The notes under the pieces are model-generated. The model saw only the letters and a list, made by a program, of their open reading frames with translations, was not told where the DNA came from and searched no databases. This document shows positions 46,996-56,089 of a DNA stretch of 64,000 bases, one piece after another. The translations under genes and the position numbers were made by a program. The DNA is from JAOZTV01 sp965371805 (lineage in GTDB: Bacteria > Acidobacteriota > Aminicenantia > UBA2199), in assembly GCA_965371805.1 (NCBI GenBank), contig CBDUZW010000020.1, positions 1-64,000 on the forward strand, written 5' to 3'. Positions within the stretch are counted from its first letter, which is position 1, and every line of letters starts with the position of its first letter.

Positions 46996-49650
46996 ATGAA
47001 AATGACTTATATAAAAGGTTTGTTTATCCTGTTTGCGCTAATGTTCAGTGTTTTTTCTTATGCAGAAAAGCCTGAAACACAGTTGCAGGAAGCAAAGAAA
47101 ACAGGTAAAGCTTTTTTTGAAGCAGAGGCTTATAAAGCTGTAGAGAAAAAGTTGGTTATAGCTTTAAAATCTGAAGGGAAGAGTACCGCTGTAACAAATG
47201 CTATGAAAAAAATATGGAAATCTGCAAAAAACCTGAATAAGGATCAGTTGAAAACCTTTTTAAATCGTTTTTCAAATGCGTCAAAATCCAGTCTCAAAAA
47301 ACTTGCAAATATGTCTGCAAAACAGTTAGGTGGTTATATTAAAAGTGTTACAGGTAAGGTAAGGTTAAGTGCAGGTAGTTTAAAACAAATTATTGCAGGT
47401 GCCGGTGATAAAGCCGGTAATGCAGCGATGAAGGCTATTAATGCCGTAGACAATGCACTTACTAATACAGGAAAGGTATCCAAGGCTTTACTAAGGAAAA
47501 TACGTGATGAAGCGAGTGGATTAGATCCAAAGCGGGCAAAAGCTTATCTTGATCTGATAAAGAAAAAATTTGCAGGTAAGTGGAAGGGGATTGCAGGTGC
47601 TTCACCCTCAGCAGCTGGAAAGGCAACTGGTAAGGCAGCTGGTAAGGGAGTTGGAAGTATAATAGGAACTGTAGTTGACGGAATATTTGTTTTTAATGAT
47701 GCAGTTAATATTTATTATAGTGACGATGACCCTGAAGAGAAAGCTATCAAGGCAACAAGTAAAATCATTGAGTACGGTTCCAGTACAGGAGCAGGTGTTG
47801 CAAGTGCAGCTTTAGGAGGTGGAATGGGGCCAGGTCTGATTATTGCCTTCAGTGCCAATCGGGTTGCAACTTTGTACACTGAAATAATGATGCTTCAAAA
47901 AGAAAAACAAATGGCAAAAGATAATGAGCAGGAAGAAAAGATTAACAATGAAATGCTTGTACGCCGTCAATTTATTAAAATAAGTCAGAAAATGAAATCT
48001 GGTCAGCTGAAAGAAGCAAATTTTTTACTTGGTAAGGTGTTGAAGTTTTTAATTAAAAAAAACAATAAACATAAATTTCAAAATAAAACGATGCTTCTAA
48101 ATCTACATACAATACTAGATGTAAAACTAAAAAATGCCAAACTGGCAGAGATAATTAATAAAATATTAAATCAAGCACGGTTCCCATACAAAAAAGCAAT
48201 GAAATTTTATTTGGAAGGGCGAAATTTAATCTTAGCAAAACAATATGCCGGAGAGGCTTATGAAATTTTAAAACGTAATTCATTTTCCTATCCTGAATTG
48301 CTTAAATTAAAAGCAATGCCAAATATTAAAAAACTAATTGCCGCCATCAATACAAAAATTGTCAATGCGACAGAAATTAAAATCATAAGCATATCCGGAC
48401 CGAAACGGGTCTTGGCAGGAGAGCTTAAGCATTATACCTTAAGAATTAATGGTGGAATTCCGGATTATAAACCAGTAGGAATAGGTGGATATGGTACAAG
48501 AGACTCAGTAACAGTTTATTGGGAAGCACCACAAGAACCAGGTAAACAAACAGTTTCCTTTATAATTAAGGATGATCTGGGTAAAACAATGTCTGATACC
48601 GTGTCTATTATGGTTATCGGCGATGAAGAAGATACTGACGAAACGAATAAAGAAGATTATTCTGATAAGCCTCCTGTGGATGTATGGGCGGTGTTGAAGA
48701 AAACGACGAGAGTATTCGTTTCAACTGATCCAGCCGCATTTAATCATCATGCCCGTGTTGGTGCATCCTCCTTGGTAACTTATCAGTCTACATCTACGCC
48801 AAGTCATGAACCGGGGCGCAAATATGTTACAGACGTCGTCATCAAGATATCTAGCGATGGTAGCCGAATCAAAGAGGTAAGACTTGATACCGTAGATACA
48901 TTTAACGGTAAATTGTCTGGAGGAAGCAAATATGTGTTCCATAATTTCAAACTCATCAACCTGCAGGAAGAAACCTCAACAGAAGCAGCCTCAGCAAGGT
49001 ATAGGATCGATGGCAATGAGTATGGCACATTCCAACAAGCTTGGGTGCGAGATGGGCAATTAACTTGGGGAAAAGTTATACCTTGTGGAGATGTTCGAAG
49101 CAATCGTAAAATGAAAACTCATTTACCACCCATCTTTGTGAGTTTTGAAATGAGTCATAAAATCGGTCTGAAGAAAGTTAAAAAATTTATCGATGAGAAA
49201 AAGAAGTCGCAAAAAAAAAAGAAAGAAGAAGAAAAGAAAGCCTTGGAGGTCAGCCTGGGAGGAGATGTGTATCAAGGTGCCTTTGCTACGGATACTCCGT
49301 TTAAAGCAAAGATTACAATCAATGTCGGAAAAGACGGTTTGTCAGTATCGGGAACCTTTGCAGGGAAGGCCGTGATTAAAAAAGGAAAGTCAAGAGTGAC
49401 AATGGATGGTAAATTCACAGGATCTCTCAAAACGAGTGGAGATTTTGAAGCCAAGGTTTTATCGGGTGGGATGACACCATGGAAAATCACTAAAGGGAAA
49501 TGGTATCCAAGGGTTCTTTCGGTGAAGTCGTTTCCTTCCGATGCAAAATTAGTGGGGAAACTGCATCAGAAAGTTCTTTCTGGTGATATGCTCTTCGGAA
49601 AAAAACGTGGATTCAAGTGGTCGGCCACACTTGTGAAAGAAAAAAAATGA
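46996..49650 (+). CDS. Large exported protein of unknown function
   Basis: A signal peptide (residues 1-23, ending FSYA) precedes a long Lys/Ala-rich helical region. A Gly/Ala-rich hydrophobic stretch follows at about 210-290 (ASAALGGGMGPGLIIAFSA), then helical repeats, an Ig/PKD-like beta domain at about 470-540, and a beta-rich C-terminal domain (about 740-884). I do not recognise a family. From about 48640 the sequence is visibly richer in G and C than the first two thirds, which suggests a chimeric gene. It follows the lipoprotein gene by four bases. A run of eight A at its stop codon may hide a longer protein. Confidence 0.65.
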   Translation: MKMTYIKGLFILFALMFSVFSYAEKPETQLQEAKKTGKAFFEAEAYKAVEKKLVIALKSEGKSTAVTNAMKKIWKSAKNLNKDQLKTFLNRFSNASKSSLKKLANMSAKQLGGYIKSVTGKVRLSAGSLKQIIAGAGDKAGNAAMKAINAVDNALTNTGKVSKALLRKIRDEASGLDPKRAKAYLDLIKKKFAGKWKGIAGASPSAAGKATGKAAGKGVGSIIGTVVDGIFVFNDAVNIYYSDDDPEEKAIKATSKIIEYGSSTGAGVASAALGGGMGPGLIIAFSANRVATLYTEIMMLQKEKQMAKDNEQEEKINNEMLVRRQFIKISQKMKSGQLKEANFLLGKVLKFLIKKNNKHKFQNKTMLLNLHTILDVKLKNAKLAEIINKILNQARFPYKKAMKFYLEGRNLILAKQYAGEAYEILKRNSFSYPELLKLKAMPNIKKLIAAINTKIVNATEIKIISISGPKRVLAGELKHYTLRINGGIPDYKPVGIGGYGTRDSVTVYWEAPQEPGKQTVSFIIKDDLGKTMSDTVSIMVIGDEEDTDETNKEDYSDKPPVDVWAVLKKTTRVFVSTDPAAFNHHARVGASSLVTYQSTSTPSHEPGRKYVTDVVIKISSDGSRIKEVRLDTVDTFNGKLSGGSKYVFHNFKLINLQEETSTEAASARYRIDGNEYGTFQQAWVRDGQLTWGKVIPCGDVRSNRKMKTHLPPIFVSFEMSHKIGLKKVKKFIDEKKKSQKKKKEEEKKALEVSLGGDVYQGAFATDTPFKAKITINVGKDGLSVSGTFAGKAVIKKGKSRVTMDGKFTGSLKTSGDFEAKVLSGGMTPWKITKGKWYPRVLSVKSFPSDAKLVGKLHQKVLSGDMLFGKKRGFKWSATLVKEKK

Positions 49651-49951
49651 TAAGGTAATAAAAACTGAGAACCGCTTTGACGGTGAACTTCATGGAATTC
49701 AAAGTCGTATTAGCTGTGAAATTTCGTCTACCGAGAATTGGAAACATGGTAAACAACATGGGACTTTTATTAGTAAATCAGATAAAGTTCCCGGTGGAAT
49801 AAAGAGTCAATATGAGTTTAAAGACGGTTTATTCCGTGGAGGTTTTCGTTGGAAAGAGATAAAGGTTAATAATAAACCTTTTAAAGACTTAAAGCGCATA
49901 CATTTATTTAAGATATCGAATCAAGCAACTTCTCATATTCAGTTTGATTGA
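49637..49951 (+). pseudogene. Frameshifted continuation of the exported protein, MORN-like
   Basis: From a TGA at 49634 the frame is open to 49951 and reads as protein (NRFDGELHGIQ, NWKHGKQHGTFISKSDK, FKDGLFRGGFRWK), the pattern of MORN/YwqK-like beta repeats. No start codon or ribosome site is seen. The run of eight A at 49640-49647 lies at the stop of the upstream gene: losing one A, or a +1 slip, joins the two frames. Its last 44 bases overlap the end of the ABC-F gene on the other strand. Confidence 0.5.
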
Positions 49952-51866
49952 TTTCCCAGTTATTATAATTTGCTTCTAATTTTTTTTGTATTTCTGAAAG
50001 CTCTTTTTGAAGTGAGACTATGAGATCTTTATCATTATATGTTTTATTATCCAGCATAAGTTCTTTGATTTCTTCTTCTCTTGTTTCGAATGTAATAATT
50101 TTCTTTTCTATTTCAGTGATTTTCTTTTTTATTACATTTCTATCCTTGCTTATCTTTTGTCTTGCTTGAGCTTCGAGTCTTTTTTTTTCTTTTTTGTCTA
50201 TTGAGATATCTATTTCAGCTGAATCCTCTTTATTCAGATTTGATACTCTTTCAGGTAATTGAGTATTATCTCTTTTCTTTAAATAGTAAGAATAATTACC
50301 GGAAAATTCATTGAGCTTGTGATCTTTTATCTCAATTACTTTTGAGACAATTCTGTCCAGGAAATATCTGTCATGAGAGATGAGGATTAAGGTGCCATTA
50401 TATCCAATGAGAGCCTTTTCAAGGGCAGCTTTTGATTCTTTATCAAGATGGTTTGTAGGTTCATCCATTATAAGAAAATTAACAGGTGATATCAGGATTT
50501 TCGCAAGAGAAACCCTGGCTTTTTCCCCTCCTGATAATACCCTTATTTTTTTATTAATATCTTCTCCTCTAAATTGAAATAAACCAAGGACATCTTTGAT
50601 TTTGGGTACAATCGAGGTTGCAGTAGTTGCAAGTATTTCATCATATACAGATTGATTTAAATCAAGTGAGTCAACCTGATGCTGAGCATAATAACCGATC
50701 TTTACTTTTTCTCCAAGAGATAGGTTTCCCGCTGTTACAGTTAACTGCTCTGCAATTAATTTCGTCATCGTTGTTTTTCCAGCACCATTAATCCCTACAA
50801 GTGCTATTTTTTCTTCACGGTAAAGATCAAAGTTCATATCTTTTAGAACCCATTCTTTATCATATCTAAAAGAAGCATCCTCTATTGATAGAACATTATT
50901 ATAGCTCTTTTCACTTACTGATATTGAGAAATTAAATGTTTGCTTTTTTCGCAATACTGGTAATATTTCAAGTTTTTCTAACTCTTTTACACGGCTTTGT
51001 ACCTGTTTTGCCTTAGTTGCCTGATACCTGAATCTGTTAATGAATCTTTCGAGTCTATCACGTTCTTCTTTTTGCTCTTTCCATCTTTTTTCTAATTGAT
51101 TTTCTTTTTCTTCTTTTTTATTAATATAAAAAGTATAATTTCCTGAATAAAACTCCATTCTTCCATGATCTACCTCAACAATTTCTTCAGAGATTCTATC
51201 TATAAAAAATCTATCATGAGAAACAAAGACAATAGTTCCTTTGAAATTTATAAGGTATTTTTCAAGCCATTCCATAGATTCAATGTCAAGATGGTTTGTA
51301 GGTTCATCCAGTAATAGCAGATCTGGTTTTTTTAAAAGGATAGAAGCCAGATATGTTCTCATTCTCCATCCTCCACTAAATTCAGACATATTTCTCTCGA
51401 AATCAGCCTGTTTAAACCCAAGACCAGAGAGAATTTTTTTTGCTTCAGATTCAATTTCATATCCATTTAATGATTCGAATCTTCTTTGTTCTTCATCTAA
51501 TTGTTTTAATAATTTTACCTCTTCAGCCTTAGATGATTCCTCAATATTAAGTTTTTTTTGAATTATTATTATTTTTTTTTCAACATTCACTAATTCTTCA
51601 AAGCTGTCCAGTACCTTGCCAAGTATGGTACCTGTTCCAAGATCAATTTCTTCCTGAGGTAAATAACCAATTTTGAAATTATTAGGGTATTTTATATTTC
51701 CTGAATAATCAATAGATTCTTTATTAAGAATCCTGAGAAGAGTGGTTTTTCCGGCACCATTAGGTCCAAGAAGTGCAGTTCTTTTTTTATTTTTTATTGT
51801 CCAGTTAATATCTGAAAATAATTCTCTGATTCCTAATGAACAATTTAAGTTTTGTATTTGTATCAT
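49908..51866 (-). CDS. ABC-F family ATPase
   Basis: The 652-residue protein has two ABC domains and no membrane part. The first has GPNGAGKTTLLRIL, FSGGWRMRTYLASILL and LLLLDEPTNHLD. The second has GINGAGKTTMTKLI, LSGGEKARVSLAKILI and LIMDEPTNHLD. The linker between them is Lys/Glu-rich, and a coiled-coil tail runs from about residue 540. ABC-F proteins act on the ribosome, in translation control or antibiotic protection. The linker of about 80 residues is of ordinary length, so a housekeeping role (Uup/YdiF-like) is more likely than resistance. Confidence 0.93.
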   Translation of the reverse strand: MIQIQNLNCSLGIRELFSDINWTIKNKKRTALLGPNGAGKTTLLRILNKESIDYSGNIKYPNNFKIGYLPQEEIDLGTGTILGKVLDSFEELVNVEKKIIIIQKKLNIEESSKAEEVKLLKQLDEEQRRFESLNGYEIESEAKKILSGLGFKQADFERNMSEFSGGWRMRTYLASILLKKPDLLLLDEPTNHLDIESMEWLEKYLINFKGTIVFVSHDRFFIDRISEEIVEVDHGRMEFYSGNYTFYINKKEEKENQLEKRWKEQKEERDRLERFINRFRYQATKAKQVQSRVKELEKLEILPVLRKKQTFNFSISVSEKSYNNVLSIEDASFRYDKEWVLKDMNFDLYREEKIALVGINGAGKTTMTKLIAEQLTVTAGNLSLGEKVKIGYYAQHQVDSLDLNQSVYDEILATTATSIVPKIKDVLGLFQFRGEDINKKIRVLSGGEKARVSLAKILISPVNFLIMDEPTNHLDKESKAALEKALIGYNGTLILISHDRYFLDRIVSKVIEIKDHKLNEFSGNYSYYLKKRDNTQLPERVSNLNKEDSAEIDISIDKKEKKRLEAQARQKISKDRNVIKKKITEIEKKIITFETREEEIKELMLDNKTYNDKDLIVSLQKELSEIQKKLEANYNNWEINQTEYEKLLDSIS

Positions 51867-51903
51867 ATTATTCTTTATTCGATGTTTTTATTAACTATAT
51901 GTT

Positions 51904-52079
51904 GAGCCAATTGCAAAAATACATTCTACTGCAGTTTGCTGCAATTCTCCCTGGCTTCGTAAAATTGAAAAAAGCATCCTCAACATAGTGCTGACTATGT
52001 TTCCGGTAATTTTGTAAATTATACTCACCATAAAAAATTTCGCTAAACTTCGCTATAAATCTATTTTTGCAATTAGCTC
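51904..52079. repeat. Palindromic, MITE-like intergenic element
   Basis: The ends are an 18-base inverted repeat with one mismatch: GAGCCAATTGCAAAAATA (51904-51921) and the complement of 52062-52079. The middle holds a perfect 8-base hairpin, AACATAGT-GCTG-ACTATGTT, and the flanks on either side show weaker inverse similarity. The whole 176-base element fits between the ABC-F gene and the DHH gene. A 65-codon ORF that spans it is a by-product. It looks like a non-autonomous mobile element or a long intergenic hairpin. Confidence 0.6.
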
Positions 52080-52081
52080 TG

Positions 52082-53008
52082 TTAATTACCATTTGATATT
52101 TCTTTATTATAGACTAATGTATTTATTATTACTCTAATATGTTCTTCCATTTCTTCAGTAGGGAAATTACAGGAACCCGCACCAAAGTGACCGCCTCCAC
52201 CATGATTTGCAACTAAAAATCCTGAATTTACTTCACAGGTTCTATTAAAAATGCTATGGCCGACACTAACTATAACTTTGCTGCCATCACTAGTATATCT
52301 GATCTTTACATTAACATTAGTTTCTGGAAAAAGAGAAAAAACCAAAAATCTGTTTCCATTTGGTGGATTCTTAATACTTCTGAGATCTGTAATGGAGACC
52401 TGTCCTTCAAATCTTGTATATTTTAAAAGTAATTTTTTATATACTGAGTTTTTATTGTCTAATTTTTTAATCTCATTTTTTATATCTATATCCTTTACAA
52501 TATCTTCTATCTCCATTTTACTCAAGAGCCTTACTACCTTATTCCAATATTCATCAGCATCGTCTAATGCTGAAACGGACATTGATAAGGCAATATAAGG
52601 ATATTTCTCAGGATTTAATATTTCATCTTTAGTAAGTTGAGCAGAATCAATCCTATCAGTTTCCTGTATAAGCCTTAAATAGTCTTTTTTAAACTCAAAA
52701 CCTTTATCTTTATAATATTGAAATATAACACCTGCAGCAGAAGGAGCGATTTGAAATTTTCCATTAAATTTGTCTTCTATTATATTTGATTGATGATGAT
52801 CAAACCATAGATGGCAATTTTCATGGAAAGGCAAATTTGCAATAATATCTCCTTTTTCTATTTCGACTTCATTATTCTGTATCTCATTTGGCTCTGTCCA
52901 CTTTATGTTTTCATCTCCATTCTCAGCTTCAATAAGTAGAACTGCGCAGACAACTCCATCAAAATCAGGCCTTGTTACAATCTTTTTTTTTTTATCTTTT
53001 ATATCCAT
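52082..53008 (-). CDS. DHH-family phosphoesterase
   Basis: The 308-residue protein has the DHH metal motifs: TRPDFDGVVCAVLL (D15, D17), DHHQSN near residues 70-74 and the DHHA1-like GGGGHFGAGSCNF at the C-terminus. Members are nucleases, c-di-AMP/nanoRNA phosphodiesterases or exopolyphosphatases; the DHHA1 form fits a small-nucleotide phosphodiesterase. It starts with ATG and overlaps the HAD gene by 17 bases, so the two are coupled. Confidence 0.85.
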   Translation of the reverse strand: MDIKDKKKKIVTRPDFDGVVCAVLLIEAENGDENIKWTEPNEIQNNEVEIEKGDIIANLPFHENCHLWFDHHQSNIIEDKFNGKFQIAPSAAGVIFQYYKDKGFEFKKDYLRLIQETDRIDSAQLTKDEILNPEKYPYIALSMSVSALDDADEYWNKVVRLLSKMEIEDIVKDIDIKNEIKKLDNKNSVYKKLLLKYTRFEGQVSITDLRSIKNPPNGNRFLVFSLFPETNVNVKIRYTSDGSKVIVSVGHSIFNRTCEVNSGFLVANHGGGGHFGAGSCNFPTEEMEEHIRVIINTLVYNKEISNGN

Positions 53009-53801
53009 CTAATTCAAATATATTTCTTAAATATTTTCCTACACCTTCTTCATATACAGGCGGGCATACAGTTTTAAATTCATTTTTCAAATCATAAACA
53101 GCATTATCAACAATGACAGGCTTCCCAACCTTCCGTAATAGTTCAAGATCATTATAATTGTCACCAAAAAACATTACATCATCCAGAGAAATACTATTTT
53201 CTTTGCAATATCTTTCTATTGCCAGATCTTTACGGACATTTTTTGGAGTTACCTCAAGCCAATAATAATCTTTTTCTTTAACCCGGATCATCTGGAAATT
53301 ATCGCCAATTATGTCTTTTATTTTCCGGCTGACAATTTCAATTTTTTCATGAGCAATTACTGTAGATATTCCTGTAATGTTTTCAAGATCATCTAAATGA
53401 TCAATTTCTTTAAAGGGATGATCTCTTTTAATTACGCCTCTTCCTTTATAAAGAACAGCAAAATCCTCTTCTATACCTTTATAAACAATAATTGGTAAAA
53501 ACTCTCCATCTAGATAATCATAAATTGTCTTTATAGGTTCTTTATCAATACGGTATTCCCAAATAACTTCATTATCCTTTAAACATATAGTTCCATTTTG
53601 AGGCATCTGAATGATATTCTCATTGAGATTTTTTGCATAAGATCGGGTAGTATGATAGTTAAATCCGGTAATTAATATCACTGGAATATCTCTTTTTATT
53701 ATTTTATCAAAGACATTGCCGGTAAAATCTGGAATTCTACTGCCACTATCAACAAGGGTACCACCGATATCACTGACAACAAGTTTAGGTAAATTCTCCA
53801 A
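52992..53801 (-). CDS. HAD-superfamily Cof-like hydrolase with altered motif I
   Basis: The 269-residue protein shows the HAD fold with a Cof-type cap: VSDIGGTLVDSG near the N-terminus, ILITGFN (motif II), KNVRKDLAI (motif III) and FFGDNYNDLELL (motif IV). In motif I the order is D11-I-G13-G-T, so the second, acid/base aspartate is Gly. The DNA is unambiguous (GAT ATC GGT GGT). The nucleophile remains, but ordinary phosphatase catalysis is doubtful. The start is TTG, with GGAG nine bases upstream. The DHH gene overlaps its stop. Confidence 0.8.
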   Translation of the reverse strand: MENLPKLVVSDIGGTLVDSGSRIPDFTGNVFDKIIKRDIPVILITGFNYHTTRSYAKNLNENIIQMPQNGTICLKDNEVIWEYRIDKEPIKTIYDYLDGEFLPIIVYKGIEEDFAVLYKGRGVIKRDHPFKEIDHLDDLENITGISTVIAHEKIEIVSRKIKDIIGDNFQMIRVKEKDYYWLEVTPKNVRKDLAIERYCKENSISLDDVMFFGDNYNDLELLRKVGKPVIVDNAVYDLKNEFKTVCPPVYEEGVGKYLRNIFELDGYKR

Positions 53802-53914
53802 TAAATAAATCTCCAGTTAGATATTTTTAATGACTATTATACACATTTATAAAAAAAAAGCAAAGGAATAAATTGACAGCATTGCTTAAATTTGATAGAA
53901 TTCAGATTCATTCT

Positions 53915-54001
53915 GGAGAGTTGGCAGAGTGGTTGAATGCGGCGGTCTTGAAAACCGTTGAGCCTTTACGGGTTCCCGGGGTTCGAATCCCTGACTCTCC
54001 G
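53915..54001 (+). tRNA. tRNA-Ser (UGA)
   Basis: The 87-base gene folds as a class II tRNA. The acceptor GGAGAGT (53915-53921) pairs with ACTCTCC (53994-54000), and the discriminator is G54001. The anticodon stem GCGGT/ACCGT encloses CTTGAAA with anticodon TGA at 53949-53951. A long variable arm GAGCCTTTACGGGTTC follows, then the T-arm GGGGTTCGAATCCCTG. CCA is not encoded. A promoter and terminator are not obvious. It sits at the edge of an accessory-looking region. Confidence 0.97.
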
Positions 54002-54072
54002 AGTTATTTTCACAAATCCCATTTTCTCTAATTCACAAATTTTATTTAAACGACCAATCTAACTGTGGATTT

Positions 54073-54185
54073 GAACCCCGGTAGAAACGGGTTCGAAAAA
54101 ATTGGAACACCCAATTTTACATAGGAGCAAAGCGAACTACCCGAAGGGTGGTGCACAGCAGTGCGACATAATCCCTGATTCTCCG
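54073..54185 (+). repeat. tRNA-associated structured repeat, copy 1
   Basis: This 113-base unit starts with the hairpin GAACCC-CGGTAGAAAC-GGGTTC, continues TTCGAA as in a T-loop, and ends ATCCCTGATTCTCCG, nearly the tRNA-Ser 3' end. Between those parts lie three further hairpins: AATTGG/CCAATT, ACCC-GAA-GGGT and GCAC-AGCA-GTGC. Copy 2 at 54305 is equally long. It does not overlap any plausible gene. Identity as a mobile-element end or RNA is inferred. Confidence 0.65.
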
Positions 54186-54304
54186 ATTTACACACCTAAT
54201 CCTAAAATTATCTAAATCTAGTGTACTATACCTATCAGGGATAACGAGGGTGTTTATTTTTGCTACGTAGGTTTCGATAAATATAGATATATTTACCTCA
54301 GCTA

Positions 54305-54417
54305 GAACCCCAGTAGAAAAGGGTTCGAAAAAATTGGTATATCCAATTTTATATAGGAGCGAAGCGACTACCCGCAAGGTGGGTATCAGCAGATACTCAT
54401 ACACCCCTGACTCTCCG
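54305..54417 (+). repeat. tRNA-associated structured repeat, copy 2
   Basis: The same order of elements as copy 1, 232 bases downstream and also 113 bases. Hairpin GAACCC-CAGTAGAAAA-GGGTTC comes first, then AATTGG/CCAATT, and GTATC-AGCA-GATAC in the place of GCAC-AGCA-GTGC. The unit ends ACCCCTGACTCTCCG. The stem bases differ from copy 1 while pairing is kept, so the structure seems to have been conserved by compensatory changes. Confidence 0.65.
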
Positions 54418-54874
54418 TTTTATTCCTTTCTCTTCAAACATTCTTAAAAATATCATAAAGTCCTAACCGTTGTCCCTTCCCGTGTTTTGCCCGTGCAAAA
54501 AAAACAATATAATACAAAAACAAAGTAGGGGAGCCTTTTTGGAATTATTATCTAAGTAGGAAATTTAAAGCATATAAATCTGTAATTCTTCTTATATTAA
54601 TAAAGGATAAGTGTATAAATTATCAATAAATTTACAAAAAATTCATAATATCATAGATTATTTATTTTTAATATGTGACAATATTACTATGATTATAACT
54701 TATTTGAGTTTTATACATTTATAAATGTTTTTAACACGATTATACGATCTTTACACGTTTTTCACTAAAATTAGGAGATGCGACAAATTATGGGTTTAGT
54801 AAGAGCTTTATCAAAAAGCAATTTTTCTATTAGTACTCCTGTTATTTGAAAATTACGAACAAAAAGGAGGCAAC
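54418..54874. other. AT-rich region before the opine dehydrogenase gene
   Basis: This 457-base stretch follows the repeats. It holds no RNA gene or repeat that I can recognise. A 23-codon ORF at 54778-54849 (ATG beside an AGGAG) is too short to support. AAAAAGGAGG at its end is the ribosome site of the next gene. Confidence 0.4.
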
Positions 54875-56089
54875 ATGACTAAACAAGAAAAAAAAGAGGT
54901 GACGATTGTAGGTGGAGGTAGCAGTGCTCATATTTTGATTCCATTTCTTTCTGGAGCGGGTTTTACCGTCAACATTCTCACGCGAAGACCTAAGGAATGG
55001 TCCCCTAAGATCGATCTTCAATTGCACTCGATTCACGGGGAAACCCAGGAGGAGTTTAGTGGTTCCCTGATGAAAATCAGTGACAATCCGGCTGAGGTCA
55101 TTCCACAGGCAAGTTTTGTGATTTTATGCATGCCGGTATGCAAATATCGTATTGCTCTTCATGGTCTAGCGCCACATCTTGCGAAAGACAAAGAGGTGTT
55201 TGTTGGGACCATTTATGGTCAGGCAGGATTTAACTGGATGGTTGATGAGATCAAGAAAAAGTTTGATTTGAGCAATATCACTACCTTTGCCATCGGCTTA
55301 ATTCCGTGGATTTGCCGGATCATTGAGTATGGTAAGGTGGGAGTGACCTATGGTTGTCACGAGATCAATATCGTGGCGGTGTCACCGCCGAATCGTTTCT
55401 CTGAACTCAATAATCTTTTGTTGAAAAATATTTGCGAGCGATGGTTTAAAAAAGGGTCTTTCCGACAGGCCGACAATTTTTTGTCATTAACTCTGTCTGT
55501 CGACAACCAAATCATCCATCCATCGCGTTGCTACGGTTTGTTTCTCAAATACGACGGGAAATGGGCGAACAAAGAAGATATTCCCTATTTTTACCGCGAC
55601 TATGATCAAAAATCAGCCGACCTTCTACAGGAATTAGACGCGGACTACTCTAAAATTCGAGAGGCCATCAAGATAAAATATCCTGAGCGGGATTTTCAAT
55701 ACATGCTTGATTACCTCGGTCTTGAGCGACTATCATACCGATCGGAAAACACCGACATTCGCGAATCATTCACGACATCACTAACGTTGGGAGCCATCAA
55801 ACCACCCACCATTCAATTGGAAAGCGGCGAATGGATCATAGACAAGGATCATCGCTTCTTCACAGACGACATTCATTATGGCCTGTGCATTGCAAAGTGG
55901 ATTGCTGACCAACTATCTCTGGACGTTCCCACCATTGACAGTATCATCGACTGGGCCCAGCAATTGCGCAATGAGAAAATCATCGAGGGAAAGAAATTGT
56001 TATTGGGCAGCGAAAGCCTGACTACGGAATTTATCTCCGGCATTCCCACTGTGTATGGACTCAACAGCATCGATGACATATTGGGGTAG
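54875..56089 (+). CDS. Octopine/nopaline dehydrogenase-family NAD(P)-dependent enzyme
   Basis: The 404-residue protein starts with a Rossmann motif VTIVGGGSSAH (GGG at 13-15). It carries the catalytic histidine region QIIHPSRCYG (H215) near the centre and a C-terminal opine-dehydrogenase-like helical domain. Such enzymes reduce the imine formed from an amino acid and a 2-oxo acid. Substrates are not readable from sequence. Codons rich in G and C differ from the neighbourhood, and the gene is next to tRNA-linked repeats, so recent transfer is likely. AAAAAGGAGG precedes the start. Confidence 0.85.
   Translation: MTKQEKKEVTIVGGGSSAHILIPFLSGAGFTVNILTRRPKEWSPKIDLQLHSIHGETQEEFSGSLMKISDNPAEVIPQASFVILCMPVCKYRIALHGLAPHLAKDKEVFVGTIYGQAGFNWMVDEIKKKFDLSNITTFAIGLIPWICRIIEYGKVGVTYGCHEINIVAVSPPNRFSELNNLLLKNICERWFKKGSFRQADNFLSLTLSVDNQIIHPSRCYGLFLKYDGKWANKEDIPYFYRDYDQKSADLLQELDADYSKIREAIKIKYPERDFQYMLDYLGLERLSYRSENTDIRESFTTSLTLGAIKPPTIQLESGEWIIDKDHRFFTDDIHYGLCIAKWIADQLSLDVPTIDSIIDWAQQLRNEKIIEGKKLLLGSESLTTEFISGIPTVYGLNSIDDILG

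Noticed and set aside
51895..52092. 65-codon ORF on the minus strand
   Set aside because: It is the translation of the palindromic element at 51904-52079, including its inverted ends, so it is a by-product.
54117..54404. 95-codon ORF on the minus strand
   Set aside because: It crosses the two structured repeats; the reading frame follows from base composition and has no ribosome site or domain.
54778..54849. 23-codon ORF before the dehydrogenase gene
   Set aside because: AGGAG touches the ATG, the peptide has no similarity that I can name, and length is too short to support a gene.
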